64,000 bases of DNA from Neobacillus soli NBRC 102451 (GTDB lineage Bacteria; Bacillota; Bacilli; Bacillales; Cytobacillaceae): contig NZ_BCVI01000021.1 of assembly GCF_001591665.1 (NCBI RefSeq), forward strand, positions 149,463-213,462. Reading direction: 5' to 3'. Below are positions 56,303 to 64,000 of the stretch, piece after piece. Under the pieces are notes generated by a model. The model ran no database searches, was not told where the DNA came from, and saw only the letters and a program-made list of their open reading frames with translations. The position numbers and the translations under genes were made by a program. The first letter of the stretch is position 1. Every line of letters starts with the position of its first letter.

Positions 56303-58690
56303 ATGTTGAAGCAATTGATAAAAAAAGCAGCTGTCTTGGGATCCGGAGTCATGGGGTCGGGAATTGCTGCCCACCTAGCAAATATCGGCATTCCAACACT
56401 ATTATTGGATATCGTGCCACGTGAACTTACCAAAGAAGAAGAGGCAAAAGGACTGACATTAGCAGATAAACAGGTGCGCAATCGTATCAGCACTGCATCC
56501 ATCCAAAAATTATTGAAACAAAAGCCGGCGCCATTGGCTGTTAAAAAGAATTTAGCACTGATTGAAGCAGGGAACCTAGAAGATGATTTAGTAAAACTAA
56601 AAGATGTCGACTGGGTAATTGAAGTCGTTGTTGAAAACTTAGCCGTCAAGAAGCAGGTTTTTGAAAAAGTTGACCAATACCGTAAACTAGGCAGCATTAT
56701 CAGCTCGAACACATCCGGAATCTCAGTGGAAGCAATGGTTGAGGGTCGTTCCGATGATTTTAAAAAGCACTTTCTTGGAACGCACTTCTTTAATCCGCCG
56801 CGCTATTTAAAATTGCTCGAAGTGATTCCAACTCAATATACGGCACCAGAAGTTCTCTCTTTTATAAAAACTTTTGGTGAGGATGTCTTAGGTAAAGGCG
56901 TCGTTCAAGCGAAGGATACTCCAAACTTTATTGCGAACCGAATTGGGACGTATGGCCTGCTTGTTACCGTTCAAGAAATGTTAAAAGGCGGCTACAGTGT
57001 TGGCGAAATTGATTCCATCACGGGACCATTAGTAGGCCGTCCAAAAAGTGCTACCTTCAGAACGCTTGATGTCGTTGGATTAGATACATTCGCGCATGTG
57101 GCTAACAACGTTTATGAACAAGTAGCAGGGAAAGAGAAGGAAGTCTTCGAAGTACCGGCATTTATGAAAGCCATGCTTGAAAAAGGCTGGCTTGGAAGCA
57201 AATCCGGACAAGGCTTCTTTTTGAAAAAAGGCAAAGAAATTCTTGAATTAGATCCCAATACATTAGAATATGGCCCGCGGAAAAAGCTGACGACGACTGC
57301 AACCGAAATGAGCAAGCAGGAAAAAGGTACCGCCAATAAATTGAAAGCGCTTGTTTATACGAATGATCGTGCCGGACAATTTTTATGGAATACCTTAAAT
57401 CCATCGCTTGTCTATTCAGCACAATTGTTAGGCGGGATTGCTGATGATATCTTAGCTATCGACCGTGCGATGAAATGGGGCTTTGGCTGGGAAATGGGTC
57501 CTTTTGAAACATGGGATGCGATTGGCGTCGAGAAATCCGTTCAAAAGATTAAAGAAGCCGGCGGCGAAGTTCCTGCTTGGGTGACGGAAATGCTTGAGAA
57601 GGGCTTTACCTCTTTCTATAAGGAAGAAAACGGCGAGCTCTACTTCTATGACCACGGTGAATATAAATTGGTTGAATTTAATCCAAAGGTGATTGATCTT
57701 AAAAAAGTAAAGAAGCAAAAAGGTGTAATTAAAAAAAACAGCGGTGCGAGTTTAATTGATATAGGTGATGGCGTTGCTCTCTTAGAATTCCATTCACCAA
57801 GCAATGCGATTGGGCTTGATATTGTGCAAATGATTAATTTTGCAGTCGATGAAGTCGAGAAAAACTATAAAGGCCTTGTCATCGGCAACCAAGGAAAGAA
57901 CTTCTGCGTCGGTGCGAACCTGGCGATGATGCTGATGGAAGTGCAGGATGACAATATTTACGAGCTTGACATGATTGTTCGTCACCTTCACAGTGCATTA
58001 TTGAAAGTGAAATACAGCTCGAAGCCGGTTGTCGCCGCACCATTTGGAATGACACTCGGCGGCGGAGCAGAGGTTTGTTTACCGGCGGCTCACATTCAGG
58101 CATCTGCCGAAACGTATATGGGTCTAGTCGAAGTCGGTGTCGGCTTACTTCCAGGAGGCGGCGGAAACAAAGAGCTTTACATGAAGCATTTAGAAAACCT
58201 TCCAAACGGTGTCCCGTTTGATCTGCAAAATGTTGCTAATAAAGTGTTTGAAACGATTGCGACCGCAAAAGTTTCTACGTCGGGTGAAGAAGCGCGTGAG
58301 AACAATTTCTTAGATAGCGGGGATGGAATCAGTGTAAATGGCGATCACCAGCTCTATGATGCGAAGCAGGTTGTCCTTGCTTTACACCAACAAGGATATA
58401 AGGCAAAGGTGCGCAAGAAGGTACCAGTCGTTGGTGAAACCGGCTACGCGACCCTGTTACTTGGTGCGGAAGCGATGCGTTTATCCGGCTATATTTCCGA
58501 GCATGACCTGAAAATTGCCAAGAAGATTGCCTATGTGATTGCCGGGGGCAAAGTGCCATTCGGAACAGAAGTGGATGAACAGTATTTATTGGATTTGGAA
58601 AGGGAAGCTTTCCTAAGCCTAATTGCTGAGCCGAAATCGCAACAGCGCATGCAGCATATGCTTGTTAAGGGGAAACCGTTAAGAAACTAA
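56303..58690 (+). CDS. fadN: 3-hydroxyacyl-CoA dehydrogenase / enoyl-CoA hydratase (FadN)
   Basis: A 795-residue bifunctional beta-oxidation enzyme. N-terminal half: NAD-binding GSGVMGSGIAAHLA (about 13-26), VIEVVVENLAVKKQVF, SSNTSGISVE and HFFNPPRYLKLLEV of the dehydrogenase. C-terminal part (about 480-690): crotonase fold with NFCVGANLAMML and GMTLGGGAEVCL oxyanion loops. Domain order (dehydrogenase first) is that of FadN. ATG 56303 follows AAGGGGGAG; an in-frame TTG at 56288 lies before the SD. First gene of fadN-fadA-fadE under FadR. Confidence 0.95.
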   Translation: MLKQLIKKAAVLGSGVMGSGIAAHLANIGIPTLLLDIVPRELTKEEEAKGLTLADKQVRNRISTASIQKLLKQKPAPLAVKKNLALIEAGNLEDDLVKLKDVDWVIEVVVENLAVKKQVFEKVDQYRKLGSIISSNTSGISVEAMVEGRSDDFKKHFLGTHFFNPPRYLKLLEVIPTQYTAPEVLSFIKTFGEDVLGKGVVQAKDTPNFIANRIGTYGLLVTVQEMLKGGYSVGEIDSITGPLVGRPKSATFRTLDVVGLDTFAHVANNVYEQVAGKEKEVFEVPAFMKAMLEKGWLGSKSGQGFFLKKGKEILELDPNTLEYGPRKKLTTTATEMSKQEKGTANKLKALVYTNDRAGQFLWNTLNPSLVYSAQLLGGIADDILAIDRAMKWGFGWEMGPFETWDAIGVEKSVQKIKEAGGEVPAWVTEMLEKGFTSFYKEENGELYFYDHGEYKLVEFNPKVIDLKKVKKQKGVIKKNSGASLIDIGDGVALLEFHSPSNAIGLDIVQMINFAVDEVEKNYKGLVIGNQGKNFCVGANLAMMLMEVQDDNIYELDMIVRHLHSALLKVKYSSKPVVAAPFGMTLGGGAEVCLPAAHIQASAETYMGLVEVGVGLLPGGGGNKELYMKHLENLPNGVPFDLQNVANKVFETIATAKVSTSGEEARENNFLDSGDGISVNGDHQLYDAKQVVLALHQQGYKAKVRKKVPVVGETGYATLLLGAEAMRLSGYISEHDLKIAKKIAYVIAGGKVPFGTEVDEQYLLDLEREAFLSLIAEPKSQQRMQHMLVKGKPLRN

Positions 58691-58696
58691 TTGCAT

Positions 58697-58709
58697 GGGG
58701 TCAGACCCC
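58697..58709. repeat. GGGGTCAGACCCC palindrome after fadN
   Basis: A perfect 13-bp palindrome (6-bp arms, central A) lies 7 nt past the fadN stop and within the fadN-fadA gap. It resembles the GGTGNCAGGCACC elements in size and style. Confidence 0.6.
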
Positions 58710-58763
58710 TTAACAAAAATAGATTCGTATTTTTTAAACTTGAAAGAAAGCGAGGGAACTTGC

Positions 58764-59939
58764 ATGAGAGAAGCGGTAATCGTAGCCGGAGCCCGGACCC
58801 CGGTTGGTAAAGCGAAGAAAGGTACGCTTGCCCATGTTCGCCCTGATGATTTGGGAGCATTGGTGGTAAGGGAAACATTAAAGCGTGCAGGAAATTACGA
58901 AGGTACTATTGATGATTTAATTATGGGCTGCGCGATGCCTGAAGCGGAGCAGGGAAATAATATGGCCCGCAACATCGGGGCCTTGGCAGGACTTCCCTAT
59001 ACGGTCCCGGCCATCACCGTCAATCGTTTTTGTTCGTCAGGTCTGCAGGCGATTGCCTATGCAGCGCAAGGTATCATGCTTGGTCACACAGACACGGCGA
59101 TTGCCGGTGGAGCAGAATCAATGAGCTTGATTCCAATGATGGGGCATGTCGTTCGTCCCAATATTAAACTAGCCGAAACAGCCCCGCAATATTATATGGG
59201 CATGGGTCATACCGCGGAAGAAGTAGCGAAAAAGTACGGCATTTCCCGCGAAGATCAAGACGCCTTTGCGGTAAGAAGTCACCAACGTGCATTCAAAGCG
59301 ATTGCCGAAGGGAAATTCGTCGATGAAATTGTTCCAGTCGATGTAACCATCCGTACAGTCGGAAGCGACAATAAACTCATTGAAAAAACAATTCAATTTT
59401 CACAAGACGAAGGAGTTCGTCCCGATACAAATCTGCAAACATTAGGAAAGCTGCGCCCAGCCTTTTCTGTAACTGGTTCGGTAACGGCCGGAAATGCCTC
59501 ACAAACAAGTGATGGGGCGGCTGCCTTGTTGGTCATGGACCGTGAAAAGGCTGAAGCACTTGGCCTTAAGCCGTTAGCTAAATTTAGATCGTTTGCTGTT
59601 GGCGGCGTTCCCCCGGAAATCATGGGTGTCGGCCCAGTTGTTGCGATTCCGAAAGCAGTTAAACTTGCTGGCTTAGAATTATCCGATATTAACTTATTCG
59701 AATTGAATGAAGCGTTTGCTTCACAATCACTGCAAGTCATTCGTGAATTAGGGCTTAATGATGAAATCGTTAACGTAAATGGCGGTGCGATTGCCCTAGG
59801 ACACCCGCTTGGTTGTACTGGTGCCAAGCTGACTTTGTCGCTTATTCATGAATTAAAACGCAGGAACGAGCAATTTGGTGTCGTTACCATGTGTATCGGC
59901 GGCGGTATGGGTGCGGCCGGAGTATTTGAATTACTTTAG
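58764..59939 (+). CDS. fadA: Acetyl-CoA C-acyltransferase, thiolase (FadA)
   Basis: A 391-residue thiolase that cleaves 3-ketoacyl-CoA. Nucleophilic Cys90 lies in NRFCSSGLQAIAYAAQ; NEAFASQS, GGAIALGHPLGCTGA (His) and CIGGGMGAAGVFE (second Cys) are present. ATG 58764 (MREAVIVAGARTPVGKAKKG) follows GCGAGGGA; the in-frame ATG at 58695 precedes the palindrome and lacks an SD. Second gene of the FadR operon. Confidence 0.96.
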   Translation: MREAVIVAGARTPVGKAKKGTLAHVRPDDLGALVVRETLKRAGNYEGTIDDLIMGCAMPEAEQGNNMARNIGALAGLPYTVPAITVNRFCSSGLQAIAYAAQGIMLGHTDTAIAGGAESMSLIPMMGHVVRPNIKLAETAPQYYMGMGHTAEEVAKKYGISREDQDAFAVRSHQRAFKAIAEGKFVDEIVPVDVTIRTVGSDNKLIEKTIQFSQDEGVRPDTNLQTLGKLRPAFSVTGSVTAGNASQTSDGAAALLVMDREKAEALGLKPLAKFRSFAVGGVPPEIMGVGPVVAIPKAVKLAGLELSDINLFELNEAFASQSLQVIRELGLNDEIVNVNGGAIALGHPLGCTGAKLTLSLIHELKRRNEQFGVVTMCIGGGMGAAGVFELL

Positions 59940-60007
59940 TTAAATAACGAGGGGGCAGGCAGAAAGTTATGTCCCCTAGCAAGAATAGAAGATTAGGAGG
60001 AAATTGC

Positions 60008-61792
60008 ATGACAAACCAAACGAAAAAGACCATTAAAGGCGGAAGCTTTTTAGTTGAAGATATTTCTTACGATCGTGTGTTAACACCTGAGGATTTTTCA
60101 GAAGAGCATTTAATGATTGCTAAAACGGCAGAAGATTTTGTTGAAAAAGAAGTCCTTCCACAGCTCGAGTATTTAGAAAAGCATGAATTTGAACGTACGG
60201 TAAAGCTGTTAAAGCATGCCGGGGAACTGGGTCTTTTAGCAGCTGATGTCCCTGAAGAGTACGATGGTCTCGGCTTAGATAAAATTACTTCATCACTACT
60301 TACGGAAAAAATGGCAAAAGCCGGCGGATTCTCCCTTTCACACGGGGCACATGTTGGAATCGGCTCCCTGCCAATCGTTTTATTCGGAAATGAAGAGCAA
60401 AAGAAAAAGTATTTACCGGCACTGGCATCAGGTCAAAAGCTTGCTGCTTACGCCTTAACTGAGCCGGGCTCAGGTTCAGATGCCCTTGGCGCCAGAACAA
60501 CGGCAAAATTAAATGCGGAAGGTACTCACTATATCCTCAATGGCGAAAAGCAGTGGATCACAAATGCCGGCTTTGCAGATGTCTTTGTGGTTTATGCAAA
60601 AGTTGATGGCGAGCATTTCACAGCGTTCATTGTTGAAAGAGAATTCTCTGGCGTATCTACGGGTGCAGAAGAGAAGAAAATGGGGATTAAGAGTTCTTCC
60701 ACTCGTACACTTATTTTAGAAGACGTTCCTGTTCCTGTCGAAAATCTATTAGGTGATTTCGGCCGCGGCCATGTTATTGCCTTTAACATCTTAAACATCG
60801 GACGTTATAAATTAGCAGTCGGCGGCGTTGGCGGTGCCAAATCGGCCTTTGAAATGACGGTTAAATATGCCAATGGACGCCAACAATTCAAAACGCCAAT
60901 TTCACAATTCAATTTAACGAAAGAAAAGTTTGGTACCATGGCATCCAAAATTTATGCTGCCGAAAGCTCTGTCTACCGTACGGTTGGATTGTATGAGGAT
61001 AACCAAGGCAAGCTTTCTTCTGAAGATGCAAAAGATATTAAAAAGGTTGCTGAATCGATTGCTGAATATGCGATTGAGTGCTCCGTCAATAAATTCTTTG
61101 CCAGTGAAGTATTGGATTATGTTGTTGATGAAGGCGTGCAAATTCACGGCGGTTATGGATTTATGCAGGAATATCCAATTGAAAGAGCTTACCGTGATTC
61201 CCGTATTAACCGAATCTTTGAAGGAACAAACGAAATCAATCGCCTTCTTGTTCCAGGAACATTCTTGAAAAAGGCGTTTAAAGGTGAGCTTCCATTGTTC
61301 CAAAAAGCAATGGCCCTTCAAGAAGAACTAATGATGTTAATGCCGGAAGATCCTGGCGATGAGCCGCTTGCCCAAGAAAAATATCTTGTTAAAAACGCGA
61401 AGAAAATCGGCTTATTAGCGGCTGGTTTAGCTGCGCAAAAATTCGGCAAAGCGCTTGAAAAAGAGCAAGAAATCCTTGCTAATATTGCCGATATCGCTTC
61501 CAACGTATATGCAATGGAATCCGTTGTTCTACGCACAGAAAAAGCGATTGCAAAAGATGGCCAAGAAAAGAATAATCAAAAGCTTCTATATACGCAAATC
61601 TTCTGTCAAGAAGCCTTTAATAAAATAGAGGCAGATGCAAAAGAAACATTAGTGGCTGTTGAAGTGGGCGACACTCTTCGTATGATGTTGTCATCACTTC
61701 GCAAATTTACCCGTCACTCACCAATCAACGTGATTGCGAAAAAACGGGAAGCTGCCGACGTAGTGATTGAAGCTGAACGTTATATTGTTTAA
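60008..61792 (+). CDS. fadE: Acyl-CoA dehydrogenase (FadE)
   Basis: A 594-residue flavoprotein introducing the first double bond in fatty-acid beta-oxidation. FAD and substrate segments include AYALTEPGSGSDALGARTTA, WITNAGFADVFVVYAKVDG, and the C-terminal half has VQIHGGYGFMQEYPIERAYRDSRINRIFEGTNEINR with the catalytic Glu. The extra C-terminal helical domain of about 150 residues is typical of FadE over short ACADs. AGGAGG at 59995-60000 fixes ATG 60008 (an upstream in-frame ATG 59969 is not used). Confidence 0.96.
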   Translation: MTNQTKKTIKGGSFLVEDISYDRVLTPEDFSEEHLMIAKTAEDFVEKEVLPQLEYLEKHEFERTVKLLKHAGELGLLAADVPEEYDGLGLDKITSSLLTEKMAKAGGFSLSHGAHVGIGSLPIVLFGNEEQKKKYLPALASGQKLAAYALTEPGSGSDALGARTTAKLNAEGTHYILNGEKQWITNAGFADVFVVYAKVDGEHFTAFIVEREFSGVSTGAEEKKMGIKSSSTRTLILEDVPVPVENLLGDFGRGHVIAFNILNIGRYKLAVGGVGGAKSAFEMTVKYANGRQQFKTPISQFNLTKEKFGTMASKIYAAESSVYRTVGLYEDNQGKLSSEDAKDIKKVAESIAEYAIECSVNKFFASEVLDYVVDEGVQIHGGYGFMQEYPIERAYRDSRINRIFEGTNEINRLLVPGTFLKKAFKGELPLFQKAMALQEELMMLMPEDPGDEPLAQEKYLVKNAKKIGLLAAGLAAQKFGKALEKEQEILANIADIASNVYAMESVVLRTEKAIAKDGQEKNNQKLLYTQIFCQEAFNKIEADAKETLVAVEVGDTLRMMLSSLRKFTRHSPINVIAKKREAADVVIEAERYIV

Positions 61793-61805
61793 TAAAACTT
61801 AGCCT

Positions 61806-61840
61806 GGGTTCCCTTCTACTGTGAAGGGGCCCTTCTTTTT
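61806..61840 (+). terminator. Terminator of the fad operon
   Basis: GGGTTCCCTTC pairs with GAAGGGGCCC (one bulge, G.U pairs) around TACTGT, followed by TTCTTTTT. Confidence 0.72.
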
Positions 61841-61843
61841 AGC

Positions 61844-61890
61844 GAATAGGAAAGTATAAACTTTCTTCGGCAGTTTATACTTTCCTATTT
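61844..61890. repeat. 18-bp perfect hairpin in the fadE-yusI gap
   Basis: AATAGGAAAGTATAAACT (61845-61862) and its exact complement at 61872-61889 enclose a 9-nt loop. No T tract follows. Part of the motif (AGGAAAGTATA) also precedes the repeat at 36060. A small TCGCC/GGCGA-TTTTT hairpin lies at 61918-61936. The rest of the 299-nt gap shows nothing else. Confidence 0.75.
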
Positions 61891-62091
61891 CGAATAAGTT
61901 CAACTACGCCTCTTTCTTCGCCAATCGGCGATTTTTCTTTATAAAAATAATTACTGTGATATGGAAGGATTTTCACGAAATTCGTCGAATCTTTCACAGT
62001 ATAGATATTTTTACGTTAGGATTTTGAAAAACGTTATGTTAAAATTTAAATTGTAAGTCATTGATTTTTTTGGTAAAAGGCGGTGAAATGA

Positions 62092-62448
62092 ATGTCTCTG
62101 ACTTTTTACTGGTATCCGAAATGTGGCACATGTCGAAACGCAAAGAAATGGCTGGATGCACAACATCTTTCTTATAATGAAATACATATTGTAGATCACC
62201 CTCCAACTCGGGAGGAATTGCAGGGATTTTATCAAAAAAGTGGACTAGAGTTAAAGAAATTCTTTAATACCAGCGGTTTGAAATATCGCGAATTAGGGAT
62301 AAAGGATACGATAAAGTCTGCAACAGATGATGAACTGCTAGATTTACTTGCATCTGATGGTATGTTAATCAAACGGCCGATTTTAACGAATGGAGAACGT
62401 GTCACAGTTGGTTTTAAAGAAGAAGAGTTTGAGAAAATGTGGCTGTAA
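62092..62448 (+). CDS. ArsC/Spx-family thioredoxin-fold protein (YusI-like)
   Basis: A 118-residue protein of the ArsC/Spx/MgsR fold with redox CGTC at about residues 11-14 (FYWYPKCGTCRNAKKWL) and the family segment IKRPILTNGERVTVGFKEEE. It lacks evidence for arsenate reduction itself; B. subtilis YusI at the same place is uncharacterised. The ATG is preceded by AAAGGCGGTG. A single gene between fadE and gcvH. Confidence 0.85.
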   Translation: MSLTFYWYPKCGTCRNAKKWLDAQHLSYNEIHIVDHPPTREELQGFYQKSGLELKKFFNTSGLKYRELGIKDTIKSATDDELLDLLASDGMLIKRPILTNGERVTVGFKEEEFEKMWL

Positions 62449-62527
62449 CCTGCTCTTCAATATTTACTCATAGAAATCGATTTATTTCGATGATAAATTT
62501 TTAGAAAAAAAATGGAGGTTTTTGCTA

Positions 62528-62911
62528 ATGAGTACACCAAAAGAATTACGTTATTCTGAAGAACACGAATGGGTAAAAGTTGAAGGGGAAAGAGTGCGCG
62601 TTGGGATTACTGACTTTGCACAGCATGAATTAGGGGATATCGTTTTTGTTGAGCTCCCAGAAGTGGGCGATGAAATTTCCGCTGACGAACCATTTGGCAG
62701 TGTGGAATCTGTTAAAACAGTTTCTGAGCTATATGCCCCAGTAAGCGGTAAAGTGGTAGAAGTGAACGAAGATTTAAGCGACAGCCCCGAATTTGTTAAC
62801 GAATCACCATATGAAAAAGCGTGGATGGTTGTGATTGAACTTTCGGATAGCAGCGAAGTAGACAAGCTAATGACTGCTGAACAGTATGAAGAAATGACTA
62901 AAGAAGACTAA
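62528..62911 (+). CDS. gcvH: Glycine cleavage system H protein (GcvH)
   Basis: A 127-residue lipoyl carrier. Lipoylated Lys63 is in [26 protein letters not shown] and [11 protein letters not shown] are family marks. Besides carrying the aminomethyl group in glycine cleavage, GcvH is the lipoyl donor/relay for other dehydrogenases in Bacillus. GGAGG 9 nt upstream supports ATG 62528 over the in-frame ATG at 62522. Terminator follows. Confidence 0.96.
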   Translation: MSTPKELRYSEEHEWVKVEGERVRVGITDFAQHELGDIVFVELPEVGDEISADEPFGSVESVKTVSELYAPVSGKVVEVNEDLSDSPEFVNESPYEKAWMVVIELSDSSEVDKLMTAEQYEEMTKED

Positions 62912-62921
62912 TTAATCCGGA

Positions 62922-62946
62922 AAAGGCACCTAATGGGTGCTTTTTC
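62922..62946 (+). terminator. Terminator after gcvH
   Basis: AAGGCACC and GGTGCTTT form an 8-bp stem (one G.U) around TAATG, then Ts. Confidence 0.8.
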
Positions 62947-63143
62947 TCTTAAATTACCACTTCTTCTTCGACTATTTTAGGGGAGTCTATAATAAAACGA
63001 TGAGGGAAGTAGCTGCAGTCTATAAACAAATCCCTATTTTTACAATGACAATAATGATATGGTTAACATACTAAGAAGAAGGCACACGTAATCAATATTT
63101 TAGAATATGTTAACATAAACAACTTCTAATACAGGTGATGGAT

Positions 63144-63500
63144 ATGAATGATTCGTATGTTGACAAAGTTCTTATTGTCGAAGGAAAGTCGGATAAAATA
63201 AAAGTGAAGAAAATTGTAAAGGAACCGGTTGAGATTATTTGTACAAACGGAACCATTAGTTTTACAAAATTAGATGAATTGATTGAATTTCTCGAAGACA
63301 AGGATGTCTATATTCTTGTTGATGCTGATAAAGCCGGTGAAAAGCTGCGCAAGCGGTTTAAACGGGAGTTTCCAGATGCTGAGCATTTATATATTGATCG
63401 GATGTATCGCGAGGTAGCGACCGCACCAGTGCACCATCTGGCGACCGTTCTCCTCGGGGCAAATATTGATGTTCATTCTGAGTATTTAGAAATGGGTTAA
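63144..63500 (+). CDS. Toprim-domain protein (YusF-like)
   Basis: A 118-residue single-domain toprim protein: VLIVEGKSDKIKVKK gives the catalytic Glu, and YILVDADKAGEKLRKR the DxD-type metal site. It resembles the toprim half of RNase M5 and small primase-like proteins; B. subtilis yusF is at this place. Nucleic-acid cleavage or primer activity is only inferred. ATG 63144 follows AGGTGA; earlier in-frame codons at 63135/63138 overlap that SD. Seven nt separate it from the next gene. Confidence 0.87.
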   Translation: MNDSYVDKVLIVEGKSDKIKVKKIVKEPVEIICTNGTISFTKLDELIEFLEDKDVYILVDADKAGEKLRKRFKREFPDAEHLYIDRMYREVATAPVHHLATVLLGANIDVHSEYLEMG

Positions 63501-63507
63501 TGAGTAT

Positions 63508-63816
63508 ATGAACAAATGGAATCGAAATGATGTAGAAACATTCCTCGATGAACAGGAAAGCGGCCTGATATATTTTTATACGCCTCTATGCGGCACCTGC
63601 CAAGTTGCATCAAGGATGCTGCAGGTTATTGAGGAACTGGTAGATATTAAGATGGGGAAAATGAACCTGAACTTTTATCCTGATCTTGCTGGAAAATTTG
63701 CTATAGAAAGTGTTCCCTGTCTATTATTTGTACAAGAAGGCATGGTAAAAGAAACGCTATATGCTTTTCATTCAGTTCCCTTTTTACTTGAGAAAATCAA
63801 ATACTATTTAGCTTAA
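63508..63816 (+). CDS. Thioredoxin-like protein (YusE-like)
   Basis: A 102-residue thioredoxin-fold protein with CGTC at about residues 28-31 (YFYTPLCGTCQVASRML) and cis-Pro in IESVPCLLFVQEG. It probably acts in cytoplasmic disulfide exchange; the partner is unknown. It follows the toprim gene by 7 nt and is likely co-transcribed. Terminator at 63815. Confidence 0.87.
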   Translation: MNKWNRNDVETFLDEQESGLIYFYTPLCGTCQVASRMLQVIEELVDIKMGKMNLNFYPDLAGKFAIESVPCLLFVQEGMVKETLYAFHSVPFLLEKIKYYLA

Positions 63817-63842
63817 GCAGATGCGGAGAGCATCTGCTTTTT
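63815..63842 (+). terminator. Terminator after the thioredoxin-like gene
   Basis: AAGCAGATGC and GCATCTGCTT form a perfect 10-bp stem around GGAGA, then Ts. It starts at the stop codon. Confidence 0.9.
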
Positions 63843-63890
63843 GTAAGGAATTTTGTGGCTTCATCGTACGATTACTAAGTGGAGGGCCTA

Positions 63891-64000
63891 AGAGTGCCCG
63901 TCAAGGTCAAAAAAAGCCCCGCTTGGGCATTGTGAAAAGCCCAGAGTGCCCGTCGATGCCAAAAAAAGCCGCACCCGGGCACTGTGGAGAATCCAGAGTG
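63891..64000. repeat. 52-bp tandem repeat reaching the window edge
   Basis: AGAGTGCCCGTC starts at 63891 and 63943, and AGAGTG again at 63995, exactly 52 bp apart. Each unit contains CAAAAAAAGCC and an inverted GTGCCCG...CGGGCAC pair (degenerate in unit 1). The array continues beyond the window. Confidence 0.85.

Overview
The window is a chromosomal segment of an endospore-forming member of the Bacillaceae. Support for this comes from gene order shared with Bacillus subtilis (hisB-H-A-F-I, trxB-yvcI-rapZ-yvcK-whiA-crh, cggR-gap-pgk-tpiA-gpmI-eno, secG-est-rnr-smpB-ssrA, fadN-fadA-fadE-yusI-gcvH-yusF-yusE), CotF-type spore coat genes, strong AGGAGG ribosome-binding sites, and regulatory sites matching the Bacillus CtsR, CggR, SigW and FadR consensus sequences. 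The intergenic repeat types resemble those I associate with Neobacillus/Bacillus-like genomes, but I cannot name the species from sequence alone.

Layout. 1-3186: distal half of the histidine operon. 3230-10252: TPR protein, thioredoxin reductase, then the yvcI-rapZ-yvcK-whiA-crh cluster. 10457-13107: clpP (minus strand, CtsR/promoter site), a tRNA-Arg(CCG), rpoN and a glutaredoxin-like gene. 13109-20371: the glycolytic cggR operon. 20508-25393: secG, esterase, RNase R, SmpB and tmRNA, the ribosome-rescue set. 25394-38957: a looser accessory stretch with a homing endonuclease, membrane proteins, two polysaccharide deacetylases, a coat protein, a cation-efflux protein, a DUF3231 protein, a thioesterase, a serine hydrolase and nadE. 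39069-43744: a cystine-type ABC transporter and the SigW-type yuaF-floT pair. 44025-46089: a two-component system. 46125-50437: a reductase and a tungstate-type ABC operon with its own regulator (minus strand). 50676-54572: azoreductase, UppP, a GalT-like protein and a RodA/FtsW-type protein. 54893-63842: small spore/unknown genes, the fatty-acid beta-oxidation operon, gcvH and small redox/toprim genes.

The most striking feature is in ssrA. The tmRNA gene is interrupted in the T-loop (between 25097 and 25380) by a 282-nt sequence with group I intron hallmarks: a P1 helix with U.G at the 5' splice site, P4, P5, P6, the P7 core string AAGATATAGTC, a P9 hairpin and a terminal G. Removing it restores a perfect T-arm and acceptor stem and a 355-nt tmRNA with tag (A)GKTNNNLAFAA. 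Directly downstream, antisense and outside the intron, lies a 135-residue single-motif LAGLIDADG homing endonuclease gene. This suggests an intron plus free-standing endonuclease pair aimed at a housekeeping RNA gene.

A second theme is intergenic repeats. Two unrelated short motifs are arrayed at about 21 bp (28344-28480 and 54584-54636; 51401-51496). Two unrelated tandem repeats have a 52-bp unit (10312-10430; 63891-64000). Two longer element families (4777-4920 with 36005-36209; 8741-8885) and a 13-bp GGTGNCAGGCACC palindrome family also occur. None looks protein-coding.
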